From Desulfogranum japonicum DSM 18378 (lineage in GTDB: Bacteria; Desulfobacterota; Desulfobulbia; Desulfobulbales; Desulfobulbaceae), in NCBI RefSeq assembly GCF_000429945.1, contig NZ_AUCV01000020.1, positions 1-64,000 of the forward strand: a stretch of DNA of 64,000 bases, read 5' to 3'. The translations under genes and the position numbers were made by a program. The notes under the pieces are model-generated. The model was given only the letters and a program-made list of their open reading frames with translations. It had not been told where the DNA came from and searched no databases. Shown here in pieces: positions 9,915 through 18,648 of the stretch. Position 1 is the first letter of the stretch. Each line of letters starts with the position of its first letter.

Positions 9915-10450
9915 CAATTGTCCACGTCATACATTTCATCAATACTGACTATCTGCATTACCACATCCAATGTTCCGGCTTCTTTACTGTTACGTTGAAT
10001 GGAAAGACGTTTTATAGCCACCAGGTTTTCAGGAGATTCCACCTGCTCAAGAAAGGAGACCAGTCGCTTCAAGTCAATGGCCTGCAATTTCATTTCAACC
10101 TGGCTCTGCGAAAGCGTTTCACTCCCCTTGAGCTCAGAAGGCTTCATATACACTATATGATCCTTGACCTTACTCCTGGCAGCATGCATTTCCAAAAACG
10201 AAAAAAGACTGAACCCTGAACTACGTGTGTTCAACACGGCCTGCAAAGATTGATTTTGCGCACTCAGAGATCGGTGCTCAGCCTGCCAAACTTTCATTTC
10301 TTTAATCTGGACTGCCTGTTGTTCGACTTTGAGTGACAGCCGGGATCGGGAATCAAGCAATGGCAGCAAAAGAAAATATAAAAACAGAAAAACCACCACA
10401 CTTATCCCGCATATGGTGACCATTATTCTTTCTCTTTCTGAAAGTGACAT
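9914..10450 (-). CDS. gspM: Type II secretion protein GspM-like
   Basis: A 178-residue bitopic inner-membrane protein. A short cytoplasmic start (MSLSERERIMV) is followed by one membrane helix (ICGISVVVFLFLYFLLLPLL), a coiled coil (about 40-75, SLKVEQQAVQIKEMKVWQ) and a small ferredoxin-like periplasmic domain. This is the layout of GspM/PilO proteins that partner GspL. ATG at 10450 overlaps the gspL stop as TGATG. Sequence similarity within this family is low, so the call depends on topology and its place directly after gspL. Confidence 0.82.
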   Translation of the reverse strand: MSLSERERIMVTICGISVVVFLFLYFLLLPLLDSRSRLSLKVEQQAVQIKEMKVWQAEHRSLSAQNQSLQAVLNTRSSGFSLFSFLEMHAARSKVKDHIVYMKPSELKGSETLSQSQVEMKLQAIDLKRLVSFLEQVESPENLVAIKRLSIQRNSKEAGTLDVVMQIVSIDEMYDVDN

Positions 10451-11952
10451 CACGCGTCACCCAGTTGGAGTTGAATTTCAAACCGTATCTTCTTGGTTTT
10501 CTTATCTGCTGTTGCGGAAATGATTTGAACGCCGGTATACCTGTCGGATTCTGATAGCGCATTTTTAATCGCATCAACACTGTTATACGTTGTGGTTTCT
10601 CCCCTGATCATTATCTGTTCCTGATCTATCACCATACGTGCTACCTGCAGTTCCAACTCATCTGAAATTCGGGAGGATATATCAGCGAGAAGCTCGAGGT
10701 TTCTTTTTTCATCAGAAAAAACAGGTCCTGAAGTGGCGCCTTGCTGGAATCTTTTCATGGCACTTTTCATTGGCCCATACGACTCGCGCATCACCTTGGC
10801 AGCGGGAAAGGTCTGCTTGTAAATCGCCTGCATCTGTTCTTCCTGTGCTGTATCCTTCTGTTGCAGTCGATAATTGTCAATGGCAAGATATCCTGTGCCC
10901 AAAATCAGAACCAGCGCTCCAATAAGCCCTGATGCCACCATGTGTTTTTTTGAAGAGAACAAGGCCAGTTTTTTGCTGAAGTTGGCCTGGCGCAAGTTCA
11001 GCAAAGGTTGTTTCTGCAGCCCAGCCAGAGAAAGACAAAGAGCTGTTTGAAAAATATTCCCCTGAAAGGTAACATTTTGAGCAAACTGGAGTTCAACATC
11101 AAACAACGAAGCAACATCAATGGCCTCTACCCGTGCAGCCAGATATTTGTGCAACATATGGCAAATGGTTTCATTTCCTGACATTGGCCCGGTAACAAGA
11201 ATACGTTCAACATTACCAACCGGACGACCCTTAAAATGCAAAAAATCAAGACTCTGACGGATGGAAGCCGATACCTGTTTAAAACACTGTTCGGCACGAT
11301 TCTGGTCAATAATATCAATACTTCCGTCATCAAACCGAAACGGAGACTGCACATGCATTTCTTCTGGATAAGCTATTCGCCTGCAGAAAACGCAAACCCC
11401 CTCTGAAAGCAACACAAGACTCAGGGAGGAAATATCAATCCATAACAGAAGACATAAACCAGTTGAGTGACGCCTGCCAACAGCATTTGCCAAAGCAAAA
11501 ATTCGGGGCATAACCACATCAGGATCAACATGCTGTGCCTGTAACGAAGCGAGAATTCGCAGCATATCTTCCTTGAGCAAGGTAAAAGTAAGAAGGCTGC
11601 TGCCTGTCCCGTCCACACTCACAAGGCTATAATCGAAAACCTGATCATCAATGGAATGAATGACCTGATCATCCAACTCCAGTGGCAAAGCCTGAATAAT
11701 TTTCTTTTTTTCCTGAAAAGGTAAAAAATGATTCCGCACACTCAACATGGAAAGAGGTATTCCACAAAATACTTCTTCCTTCTCCCACTGCAGATTCTCT
11801 ACCAGCTGACTCAACTGATCTTCCAGGCTTTCTTCATACCCTCGCGAGATGCTGTGCGCAGAGATGACTTCACCCTGTCTACCCTTTAGCCGGGTGACTA
11901 CGGCAGTTATGAAATCATCGCCAATGTCTATGCCAAGGGCCTTTTTTACCAT
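10450..11952 (-). CDS. gspL: Type II secretion protein GspL (PilM/PilN-like fusion)
   Basis: A 500-residue protein with an actin-like cytoplasmic domain (ALGIDIGDDFITAVV at the start, LVTGPMSGNETICHML near 260). A single membrane helix follows at about 355-375 (MVASGLIGALVLILGTGYLA), then a periplasmic PilN-like domain (ELEVARMVIDQEQIMIRGET type). GspL recruits GspE to the membrane and pairs with GspM. The sequence GGAAGTGAAGG stands before the ATG. It lies 21 bases after gspK. Confidence 0.88.
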   Translation of the reverse strand: MVKKALGIDIGDDFITAVVTRLKGRQGEVISAHSISRGYEESLEDQLSQLVENLQWEKEEVFCGIPLSMLSVRNHFLPFQEKKKIIQALPLELDDQVIHSIDDQVFDYSLVSVDGTGSSLLTFTLLKEDMLRILASLQAQHVDPDVVMPRIFALANAVGRRHSTGLCLLLWIDISSLSLVLLSEGVCVFCRRIAYPEEMHVQSPFRFDDGSIDIIDQNRAEQCFKQVSASIRQSLDFLHFKGRPVGNVERILVTGPMSGNETICHMLHKYLAARVEAIDVASLFDVELQFAQNVTFQGNIFQTALCLSLAGLQKQPLLNLRQANFSKKLALFSSKKHMVASGLIGALVLILGTGYLAIDNYRLQQKDTAQEEQMQAIYKQTFPAAKVMRESYGPMKSAMKRFQQGATSGPVFSDEKRNLELLADISSRISDELELQVARMVIDQEQIMIRGETTTYNSVDAIKNALSESDRYTGVQIISATADKKTKKIRFEIQLQLGDA

Positions 11953-11973
11953 GCCTTCACTTCCACCAAATTC

Positions 11974-12996
11974 TTATTCCACATGCCACTGTAACAGGGA
12001 TTGGGCACCTTTATCATCACGTTCCAGAAGTGCGCTGCCGCGCTGGACAACTGTTACCTCCCTGGATACGATATCCACAGAAAAATAGGTCGACTGGATT
12101 CCAATCAGGTCCTGATCCAGAGTGATATCACCAGGAAATTCATCAACCTGCTTATACCAATCAATGGAATCAAGGGCCTCATGGTTCTCCTTTTCTTCTC
12201 TGAAAGTGATCATAGCTTCGACCATATCGTCTGTAATACCATCTGCCAGAGCCATCAGAACAGGTTGCGGTGCGGTGTTTATGTTAATTTTTCCATTTGT
12301 GCCTGTGGCTGTCAGATATTTGAGTATGCCATCATGCTCCTCATCTCCGTAAAGCAACTCATTGCTCATTCCCTTTATCAAAGCTAGCTCACTCAGATGT
12401 ATGATAGAGTGATTGCCCGCTGAATAACCAGGAGAAAGTGAACCGTAAAAACTGCTTTCCGCACCATTTTCCCGAGGCTCGTCATCCTTATCAAGCCAGT
12501 CGCAAAGCGAATCCACCACGGTCCTTGCGTCCTCCTCATCTTCAATGACAAAATTGCCAGAGAGCAGAAAACGCAGCCATAACTCTCGCTGTTTTTCCAT
12601 AATTTTGGCAAGGTCTTTGGTATTTTGCTTGGTTCCCACCTGTTTTTTTTGGACAAGTGCATTAACCTGCAGCAACCCTGTCAAATCAGCAACCCGTATC
12701 TGCAGCTCAGTCCCTCCAAACAGCGTTCTCAGGGTTTCCTGGTTGATATGCGCCCACTGGTCAAGATAACTGTCTCCACGATTTTCTTGCTTATCTGCAA
12801 ACAAAGCAGTCTGTACCAGCGCCAGCGCAGACATAAGCGCTTCCTGGTTTTGCACACTGTGTATCGCACTCCTGCTCTCATGTACCTGCTGGTTGACATC
12901 TGTTATAAGTTGCACAGTCAAAACAACCATAAAACTCATGGTCAGTAAGGCCAGCAACATGGCCACACCTCGCTGATCATTCTGCAGCGATCTCAC
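11974..12996 (-). CDS. gspK: Type II secretion minor pseudopilin GspK
   Basis: A 340-residue pseudopilin, large as is usual for GspK. The leader VRSLQNDQRG is followed by a hydrophobic helix (VAMLLALLTMSFMVVLTVQ), with cleavage expected after Gly. The large soluble domain contains the T2SSK signature LCDWLDKDDEPRENGAE and GTNGKININTAPQPVL. GspK caps the pseudopilus tip with GspI and GspJ. I chose GTG at 12996, two bases after the gspJ stop with GGGGAG in front, because the longer frame adds 25 Cys-rich residues before the leader that do not fit a pseudopilin. Confidence 0.92.
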   Translation of the reverse strand: MRSLQNDQRGVAMLLALLTMSFMVVLTVQLITDVNQQVHESRSAIHSVQNQEALMSALALVQTALFADKQENRGDSYLDQWAHINQETLRTLFGGTELQIRVADLTGLLQVNALVQKKQVGTKQNTKDLAKIMEKQRELWLRFLLSGNFVIEDEEDARTVVDSLCDWLDKDDEPRENGAESSFYGSLSPGYSAGNHSIIHLSELALIKGMSNELLYGDEEHDGILKYLTATGTNGKININTAPQPVLMALADGITDDMVEAMITFREEKENHEALDSIDWYKQVDEFPGDITLDQDLIGIQSTYFSVDIVSREVTVVQRGSALLERDDKGAQSLLQWHVE

Positions 12997-12997
12997 T

Positions 12998-13681
12998 TTA
13001 CTCCCCACCTGTATCGGCCTTGAACACTGCTGTGGGCAACCATACCATTGTCTGCAGAGCAAGGTTTTCATCTTGATCCCGATTCAACGCAAACTGTAGG
13101 GAAATACGCACGGCATGGGGAAACAGCTGTGTCGTGTAATCTGCATCTTCTTCCATTTGAGAAAATGAATCCCACGAGTCAACTTCTTGACTATCCTGAT
13201 CAATAAAAGCAATTTCAAGTTGGCGTATTCCCCTGGCAAGTACAAATCCCGAAGTTTGGTCTTCATCATCTTCCTGGCCAGGTAAAATCAGTCTGTCATC
13301 ACGCACGAGTTTATACAGCCCGTCAGTGTCAGGTTCGCGGACAATCCTGTATTGAAGTTTTGTAAGGGCATTCCCTGTTTCACTGCCGTCAAACGACAGG
13401 TGGGCCAAAGATGCAAAGCTCAATACAGTGACACTTTCCGCATCATCTTTGGGAGATATGCCTTCAAAGGCGATATCCGGATGTACTATCGTGCTTTTTA
13501 AATCACTGGTAATTCTGGCTAAAGTAATCTGTGCATAGCGATAAACCTGCCGCTGATCTCGAGTGGCGGCCACTACCTGCACAGTTGAATGCAAACCGTA
13601 TCCGACCATTGCCCCCACCACAGCCAGGATGGAGAGAGCAAGGAGTATTTCAAGCAGGGTAAACCCTTTTTCATTGCTCAT
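12998..13681 (-). CDS. gspJ: Type II secretion minor pseudopilin GspJ
   Basis: A 227-residue pseudopilin with the short leader MSNEKG and the type IV pilin-like start FTLLEILLALSILAVVGAM. The +5 Glu needed for methylation and assembly is present. The body (VVAATRDQRQVYRYAQITLARITSDLKS) matches GspJ. ATG at 13681 overlaps the end of gspI by 11 bases and has GGGA upstream. A longer frame to 13792 lies inside gspI and is not credible. It forms the tip complex with GspI and GspK. Confidence 0.9.
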   Translation of the reverse strand: MSNEKGFTLLEILLALSILAVVGAMVGYGLHSTVQVVAATRDQRQVYRYAQITLARITSDLKSTIVHPDIAFEGISPKDDAESVTVLSFASLAHLSFDGSETGNALTKLQYRIVREPDTDGLYKLVRDDRLILPGQEDDEDQTSGFVLARGIRQLEIAFIDQDSQEVDSWDSFSQMEEDADYTTQLFPHAVRISLQFALNRDQDENLALQTMVWLPTAVFKADTGGE

Positions 13682-14099
13682 TGTTATTCCCATCAATGGC
13701 TCGACAAACAAGGGTGTGGACCTGACTAGATACCTTTTGGTCAGAGGAGGAAAAAACAGTAAGCAGTATTGACTTGACCATGTCGTCTGCACCTTCCATA
13801 TTCAAGTCGCCCTCAGACAAAACCTGCACCTCTGTTTTCCATTGATAATTTGCAAAATCCTCGCCAAATTCGCCATTATCGCTGTTCAAATCATCAAACT
13901 TCATCAGGTGCAATTCTGCCAGTTTTTGCTGCATGAGAAACGCGGCTGTGGTCTCAAACTGTGCTTCTGTGATCAATGAGACACACTGCGACTGACTGCC
14001 TATGAGGGTTACCCAGGTGATGGAGATAACGGCGACTGCAAGCAATACTTCAAGAAGGGCCAAACCGCCCTGTTGCATACGAAATGATTGCGTGGTCAT
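13671..14099 (-). CDS. gspI: Type II secretion minor pseudopilin GspI
   Basis: A 142-residue pseudopilin: leader MTTQSFRMQQGG, then LALLEVLLAVAVISITWVTL with the +5 Glu. First mature residue would be Leu instead of the usual Phe. The body contains TTAAFLMQQKLAELHLMK, matching the GspI T2SSI domain. ATG 14099 lies four bases after the gspH stop; a GTG at 14123 would give eight more residues and is possible. Predicted to start the pseudopilus tip with GspJ and GspK. Confidence 0.88.
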   Translation of the reverse strand: MTTQSFRMQQGGLALLEVLLAVAVISITWVTLIGSQSQCVSLITEAQFETTAAFLMQQKLAELHLMKFDDLNSDNGEFGEDFANYQWKTEVQVLSEGDLNMEGADDMVKSILLTVFSSSDQKVSSQVHTLVCRAIDGNNNEQ

Positions 14100-14103
14100 G
14101 GCA

Positions 14104-14676
14104 TTAATAAAAAAGTTCTTCACTCAAAGACACATACCCTTTCATAATGTTACTGGCCCCGAGAAAAGGTTCTATTTGCAGGGTAAGTTCACTGCCACTC
14201 CCATCCTGAAGATGGACAAGAGCAGGTTGCAGGTAACCATGCTTGTCGATGTGCAAAGAAAATGTACCTGTTGAAAATATTCCACCATTGTAGAGTTGTA
14301 CATCCTTGACAACAACATCCTGCTTCAAAGTGAGTTGTGGTAATGTCAGTTCCTCATCAACGTCTGCTCTCCATTCCAGGCCAGTGGGTTCCAGGGTAAA
14401 AGTGTGTGAAGACGGAGTATAATGAATTGTAAACGGTCTTGATTGTTTCTGGGCAAGCCGGGAAGCCTGTGAAAAATAGGCGGAAAGCTGACGGGCTGCC
14501 TTTTGCACGGAACCGGTGGGTACAACATAGCCGAGTTGTGGCATGACAAAAAACACTGTGATGGAAAGAACAACTATCACCACAATGAGTTCAACCAAAG
14601 TAAAAGCTTGATCTCCTTTCACCGTGGCATACACAGATGAAAACGCAACTGGTGTGTTGCTGTTACTGCCTGTCAT
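14104..14676 (-). CDS. gspH: Type II secretion minor pseudopilin GspH
   Basis: About 190 residues with the prepilin segment FTLVELIVVIVVLSITVFFV after the leader ending VKGDQA. Ala, not Gly, precedes the Phe, which is tolerated in some pseudopilins but unusual. The C-terminal beta domain has the GspH pattern (AYFSQASRLAQKQSRPFTIHY, GLEWRADVDEE). The start is uncertain: ATG 14676 gives a 33-residue leader, while the open frame reaches 14748. A gap of about 180 bases separates it from gspG. Confidence 0.85.
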   Translation of the reverse strand: MTGSNSNTPVAFSSVYATVKGDQAFTLVELIVVIVVLSITVFFVMPQLGYVVPTGSVQKAARQLSAYFSQASRLAQKQSRPFTIHYTPSSHTFTLEPTGLEWRADVDEELTLPQLTLKQDVVVKDVQLYNGGIFSTGTFSLHIDKHGYLQPALVHLQDGSGSELTLQIEPFLGASNIMKGYVSLSEELFY

Positions 14677-14743
14677 GAAACACTGTCTGAGAAATGAATG
14701 AGGTATACACGGCTGAAAACTGTGTCCCAGCCTAAAAGAGTCG

Positions 14744-14764
14744 GGCACCCGGACATCCGGGCAC
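14744..14764 (-). other. Small GC-rich hairpin between gspG and gspH
   Basis: The segment CCCGGACATCCGGG forms a six-base stem and is embedded in a GGGCACCC direct repeat. It lies in the only sizeable gap of the secretion locus, after gspG. No T-run follows, so it is not a strong terminator. A hairpin after the major pseudopilin gene could lower expression of downstream genes or protect the gspG message; that is inference. Confidence 0.3.
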
Positions 14765-14855
14765 CCATACCAATAGGTGTACTCCGAGTTGGAGTTGCAT
14801 TCTCAATGATACATCGTGCAGGTCCTCGCATAAAAAACCTGCTTTGAGGCAGCAA

Positions 14856-15350
14856 TTATTCCAACTCCCAGTTGTTAATATCAGCGTTCTTGTCTTCTCC
14901 ACCGGGTTCGTTATCCGGGCCATAACTGGTCAGGTCAAAGTCGCCGTGAAGACCGGGACTCAGATAGACAAAATCATTTCCCCAGGGATCGCTTGGAACT
15001 TTTCCTTTCTCCAGATATCCGCCTTCCTTCCATTTTTTAGCCAATTTCCCAACAGAAGGAGCCTCTACTAAAGCCTGTAATCCCTGCTCAGTCGTTGGAT
15101 ACTCGCCATTGTCAAGCTTGTACAACTTCAAAGCCTGTTCCATGGACTGTATTTGAATAGCGGCTTTGGTTCGTCTCGCCTCTTCCGGACGATCCATTAT
15201 CCTCGGTGCGATAAGCACTCCCAGAATACCCAGGATTACCATAACAACCATCAGCTCAATCAGCGTAAAGCCGGATTGGGAGCGTAATAGTGTGGTTTTT
15301 CTCATATTTCGACACATCTTTTGCATATTGTCTTTTCTTGCTCTTTGCAT
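14856..15350 (-). CDS. gspG: Type II secretion major pseudopilin GspG
   Basis: A pseudopilin with the near-invariant FTLIELMVVMVILGILGVLI helix after SQSG and the conserved calcium-loop region (DNGEYPTTEQGLQALVE, DPWGNDFVYLSPG, YGPDNEPGGEDKNADINNWE). It is the main subunit of the T2SS pseudopilus and the first gene of the minus-strand secretion locus. Up to 164 residues; several in-frame ATGs (15350, 15326, 15305) could start it, and the leader is 12-27 residues accordingly. No clear Shine-Dalgarno decides. Confidence 0.95.
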   Translation of the reverse strand: MQRARKDNMQKMCRNMRKTTLLRSQSGFTLIELMVVMVILGILGVLIAPRIMDRPEEARRTKAAIQIQSMEQALKLYKLDNGEYPTTEQGLQALVEAPSVGKLAKKWKEGGYLEKGKVPSDPWGNDFVYLSPGLHGDFDLTSYGPDNEPGGEDKNADINNWELE

Positions 15351-15520
15351 AGATACAACCGGTTGAATATCAATAAATAAGACTTCGCTTACTCAGAAGT
15401 CTTCTCTTTTTTCACGTAAAGATTTCCTGGCGGGCATTTTTCAGGCAAATATAGCATCGCACAAATCAACAGTTGAAATCACCTGTCGAGATCGTTCGCC
15501 AGGGAAACACCACCTTAACA

Positions 15521-18211
15521 TTACACCGCTGCCAAGTGCCTTCTTTTTCTCAGATACATCATCACACTTCCCGTCAATGCTGCAGATATAACCAATGCAG
15601 GATATAGCCCGCAATGAACAGCTAGCCAGGAAAAAGCGATTAAAGGGAGAAGAAGAACCTTCACAGCGACGCGGGCCCATCCGTGCTGTTCAATATATGC
15701 TGCTATGGATGGCGAGTGGGAGTAATACTGATCTACAAAAGCCTTTCCCAGACCGTTAGTAAGCAAATATTGATCACGAAAATCTCTGAGCACCTGCACA
15801 CATGGATGCAACAGAGACCCATATGATGCTGTTGCTATAAAACAGGCGTCAGCAGTTTTAAAGCTGTACTGCTGCCCGTAGTATACCGAGCTTCCGACCA
15901 TTGCATACGCGCGGACATAGTAGATAGTGCTGGGTTTCAGATTCGTTAATCTTGACGTGTAGATTCCGATTCCAGATCCATCGTCGGTATGGCCTTCTTC
16001 ATCAAACCTCTTATCGGATGAATTTACCCCGCTAAAAATACCGCCGCTGCTGTCGTCAGATGAATCGTCGTCTGCGGCAAGGGCATCGCCAACCAAAAAA
16101 CTTCCCATCTTCTGCAGCACATCCTGTAAGACTTGCGCACTGGCATTTTTACTAGTTGAAACAGTAAAGGAAACTGAATCGGAAGCTTCGTCCCCGTCAC
16201 TATTTTGACAGCGTACATAATACGTATAGGGATTTTCAGAAACCGGTGTTGACAAAGCTTGACTGTGAGACGTGCTGGATGTTGAAGAAAAGGTGGTCAT
16301 GGAGCTATATCCAGGATCACTACCTTTACTATATTTACATGTTGCGGTATCAGAGGTTGTAACTTCTAACGTAGGCGTAGTAGTAGTTATCGTAGAACTA
16401 TTAGGATTGGTTATAGTCGCAGTAAATGTAGTGGGGGTATCATCATCGCCATCATCTCCACTGGCATCGCTATAGATGGGATAAGGATCGATGCTGAAAA
16501 CCACACCGCGCTGGGTAACCCCACTCAAACCACTGGTGATGGTGCCACCGCTCAACGCCCCTGTTCGGTTAATATCAGTTACCTGTGTAGTCACAATGGA
16601 ACTGCTGGTTGCAGCATCGGCACTGCTTCCTGAAGTCACTTTCGCTACACTCACGGTATCGGTTGAATCATCACTGGAGGTACCGACAACAACTACATCC
16701 TCCCCATCCACCACACCAATGGAATAACTGACAGAATCTCCATCACCGACATCAATTACTGTTGCAGTCACAGTCTTTCCGGAAGACTCTTCGGCCGCAG
16801 CCGGGGCGACAAAAAAATTGCCCAGCATGGTCAACAGTTTGTTGCAAACCTCACCAAAACTCAGATGCTTGCGCTCAATTCCAAGTACATCAATGGTATA
16901 AGGACTGACGGTGTACGGAACAGCAGCACTCTCTGAAGACTGAAGAAACGACTCCAGGGAGCTTTCCATTTTCAGGCTGCGAACCTGAATATCTGGAATT
17001 GCATAAGGAGACCCGTCTTCAACCACTTGAAGCTCAGATACCTTGACAGGCTTTGTTACCTGTGTACTGCTGGATTCATTTATTTCGTGACTGCTGGAGG
17101 TGAATTCCGCCTCCTGCTCTCCGTAGCTGATCAGGAGAAATTTTTTCCTCTCATCCTCTGTGGTAAAACCGCTAGCAACAAGAGTGCCGCTGGCAAGCAC
17201 CTTCACATCATAAAGAGCATCATCACCTTCACCTGCGTGGGCAATGAGATACTGCTCACCATCAAAATAAACTCCAGGTACTCCACTTTCGCTAAATTCA
17301 AAAAGAGCCGCATCCCGCTGCTGATCTACTCCAACTGCCGCGGCAACAAAAATTTCATTTCCCGCCCCTTTTGCCAGGCCATACCCTTCACTGAACTCAA
17401 AAACAGCAGTTGGGATGGCAACCCCTTTTTCAGCAAAGGATTCATCCACGGTCCCGTTTTCCAAAAAACCGATAAGAAAAAGAGAGGTGACATCATCTTC
17501 CTGGTAGGTACCAGAAACCAGAATGCGTCCATTCTCCTGTACAAGAATGCCCTGGGCAACGGCGTCATCCCCTACCCCTACCAGGGACCACCCTTGGTCA
17601 CCAAAGGAAGTGTCCGGAGTTCCATCTTCAAAAAATCTACCTATTACCACCACACCGCCATTGGTACCTTCGGCAATGCCAGCAAGGACAAGACGGCCTT
17701 CATTATCGACGGTGACAGCTGTCAGTTCATCGTGGCCACTGCCTATTGCAGTCACAACAATACCCAGATCGCCAAATGAGGTGTCCAGGGAACCGTCAGC
17801 TTGGTAACAAACCAATGCAAAATCCCTATTCCCCTCATTCATGGTATACCCTGCAGCAACAATACGTCCGTCGCTGAGAACCGTAACGGCAAGCGCCTCA
17901 TCATCGCTTCTGCCGACTGCAGTGGTTGCCTGCCCGGTAACATTGAAGCTCGTATCCATGGAGCCATCCTGCAGCAACCGCAGTACAGCAAAATCATTAT
18001 CCGCTGCATTGGACGATGATCCGGCAATAACCAGTTTACCATCAGCCTGAACAGCCATGGCATGTCCCCGGTCGCCATACACGCCTACACCGGTATCCAG
18101 AATACCATCTTCACCGAAGTCTGAAGCTAAACGCAAGGCTGATTCTGCCTGAACCAACGATGTCAAGACGACAAGCAAAAATAGACCAGTTGCAAATGCG
18201 TACCTAAACAT
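15521..18211 (-). CDS. Secreted delta-60-repeat protein with CFI-box C-terminal tail
   Basis: An 896-residue exported protein. The start ATG at 18211 has GGGAG seven bases upstream and opens a signal peptide (FATGLFLLVVLTSLVQA). Residues about 25-370 hold repeats of the delta-60 type (DGSLDTSFGDLG, ADGKLVIAG), expected to fold as a beta-propeller. A Ser/Thr/Asp-rich middle follows, with fibronectin/Ig-like strands (TSRLTNLKPSTIYYVRAYA). The tail begins ACFIATASYGS and [20 protein letters not shown], then a hydrophobic stretch and the end YLRKRRHLAAV. This is the CFI-box tail of delta-proteobacterial surface proteins. It lies upstream of the T2SS genes and may be a substrate (inference). Binding partner and function are unknown. 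Confidence 0.88.
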   Translation of the reverse strand: MFRYAFATGLFLLVVLTSLVQAESALRLASDFGEDGILDTGVGVYGDRGHAMAVQADGKLVIAGSSSNAADNDFAVLRLLQDGSMDTSFNVTGQATTAVGRSDDEALAVTVLSDGRIVAAGYTMNEGNRDFALVCYQADGSLDTSFGDLGIVVTAIGSGHDELTAVTVDNEGRLVLAGIAEGTNGGVVVIGRFFEDGTPDTSFGDQGWSLVGVGDDAVAQGILVQENGRILVSGTYQEDDVTSLFLIGFLENGTVDESFAEKGVAIPTAVFEFSEGYGLAKGAGNEIFVAAAVGVDQQRDAALFEFSESGVPGVYFDGEQYLIAHAGEGDDALYDVKVLASGTLVASGFTTEDERKKFLLISYGEQEAEFTSSSHEINESSSTQVTKPVKVSELQVVEDGSPYAIPDIQVRSLKMESSLESFLQSSESAAVPYTVSPYTIDVLGIERKHLSFGEVCNKLLTMLGNFFVAPAAAEESSGKTVTATVIDVGDGDSVSYSIGVVDGEDVVVVGTSSDDSTDTVSVAKVTSGSSADAATSSSIVTTQVTDINRTGALSGGTITSGLSGVTQRGVVFSIDPYPIYSDASGDDGDDDTPTTFTATITNPNSSTITTTTPTLEVTTSDTATCKYSKGSDPGYSSMTTFSSTSSTSHSQALSTPVSENPYTYYVRCQNSDGDEASDSVSFTVSTSKNASAQVLQDVLQKMGSFLVGDALAADDDSSDDSSGGIFSGVNSSDKRFDEEGHTDDGSGIGIYTSRLTNLKPSTIYYVRAYAMVGSSVYYGQQYSFKTADACFIATASYGSLLHPCVQVLRDFRDQYLLTNGLGKAFVDQYYSHSPSIAAYIEQHGWARVAVKVLLLPLIAFSWLAVHCGLYPALVISAALTGSVMMYLRKRRHLAAV

Positions 18212-18648
18212 TGGTAGTCTCCCTGTAGAGAAAACGTCTTGTGCACATTGATAGTATACTACTAAAACCGAGTTGGGCAAAATTCTGCTGTGACTGATAC
18301 AATGGTGTCTGCGCCCAATATCGATCTCTCATCCTGTTCCCAAGTTATGTTCAAAATTTGACCTGCACAGGTAAGCCTAGGAGGCTGTCCATTAATTGGG
18401 AGTTTTGCTTAAGGCATGCGATACATTTTACCGCAGACATATAATCGATATTCCATGGATATTTTCCTGAGCATAACGCAAAAATTGGGTAAAAACCCAT
18501 TTAATAGACAGGCAGTAGATACGGATATCCATGATATGTCTGAGGTAAAATTCTGAGCATGCCCCGGAGTCTTGTCTCACCTGAACATGAACAGAAATTT
18601 TCCTTGCCGAACAGACATCGACCAACTGACAACGTCTTGTTTTACAAA
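18212..18648. other. Gene-free region with one inverted-repeat element
   Basis: About 440 bases between the molybdopterin-binding-domain gene and the CFI-box gene, both on the minus strand. It holds the family 3 element at 18413-18563. The remainder shows no coding pattern. The promoter of the CFI-box gene is expected in 18220-18400 but I cannot point to clear boxes. Confidence 0.6.
18413..18563. repeat. Dispersed inverted-repeat element, family 3 (best copy)
   Basis: About 150 bases with matching ends. The left side reads GGCATGCGATACATTTTACC then GCAGACATAT, and the right side in reverse complement reads GGCATGCTCAGAATTTTACC then TCAGACATAT. The centre contains CATAACGCAAAAATTGGGTA, which recurs at about 55890 and in decayed form at 63279. 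No open reading frame of note, so it looks like a non-autonomous (MITE-like) element or a large palindromic repeat. Confidence 0.72.

Noticed and set aside
15166-15366. Frame antisense to gspG
   Set aside because: The gspG pilin motif on the opposite strand is beyond doubt.
17027-17779. 250-residue frame antisense to the CFI-box gene
   Set aside because: Antisense shadow of a repeat-rich gene; no recognisable motifs and no start signal.
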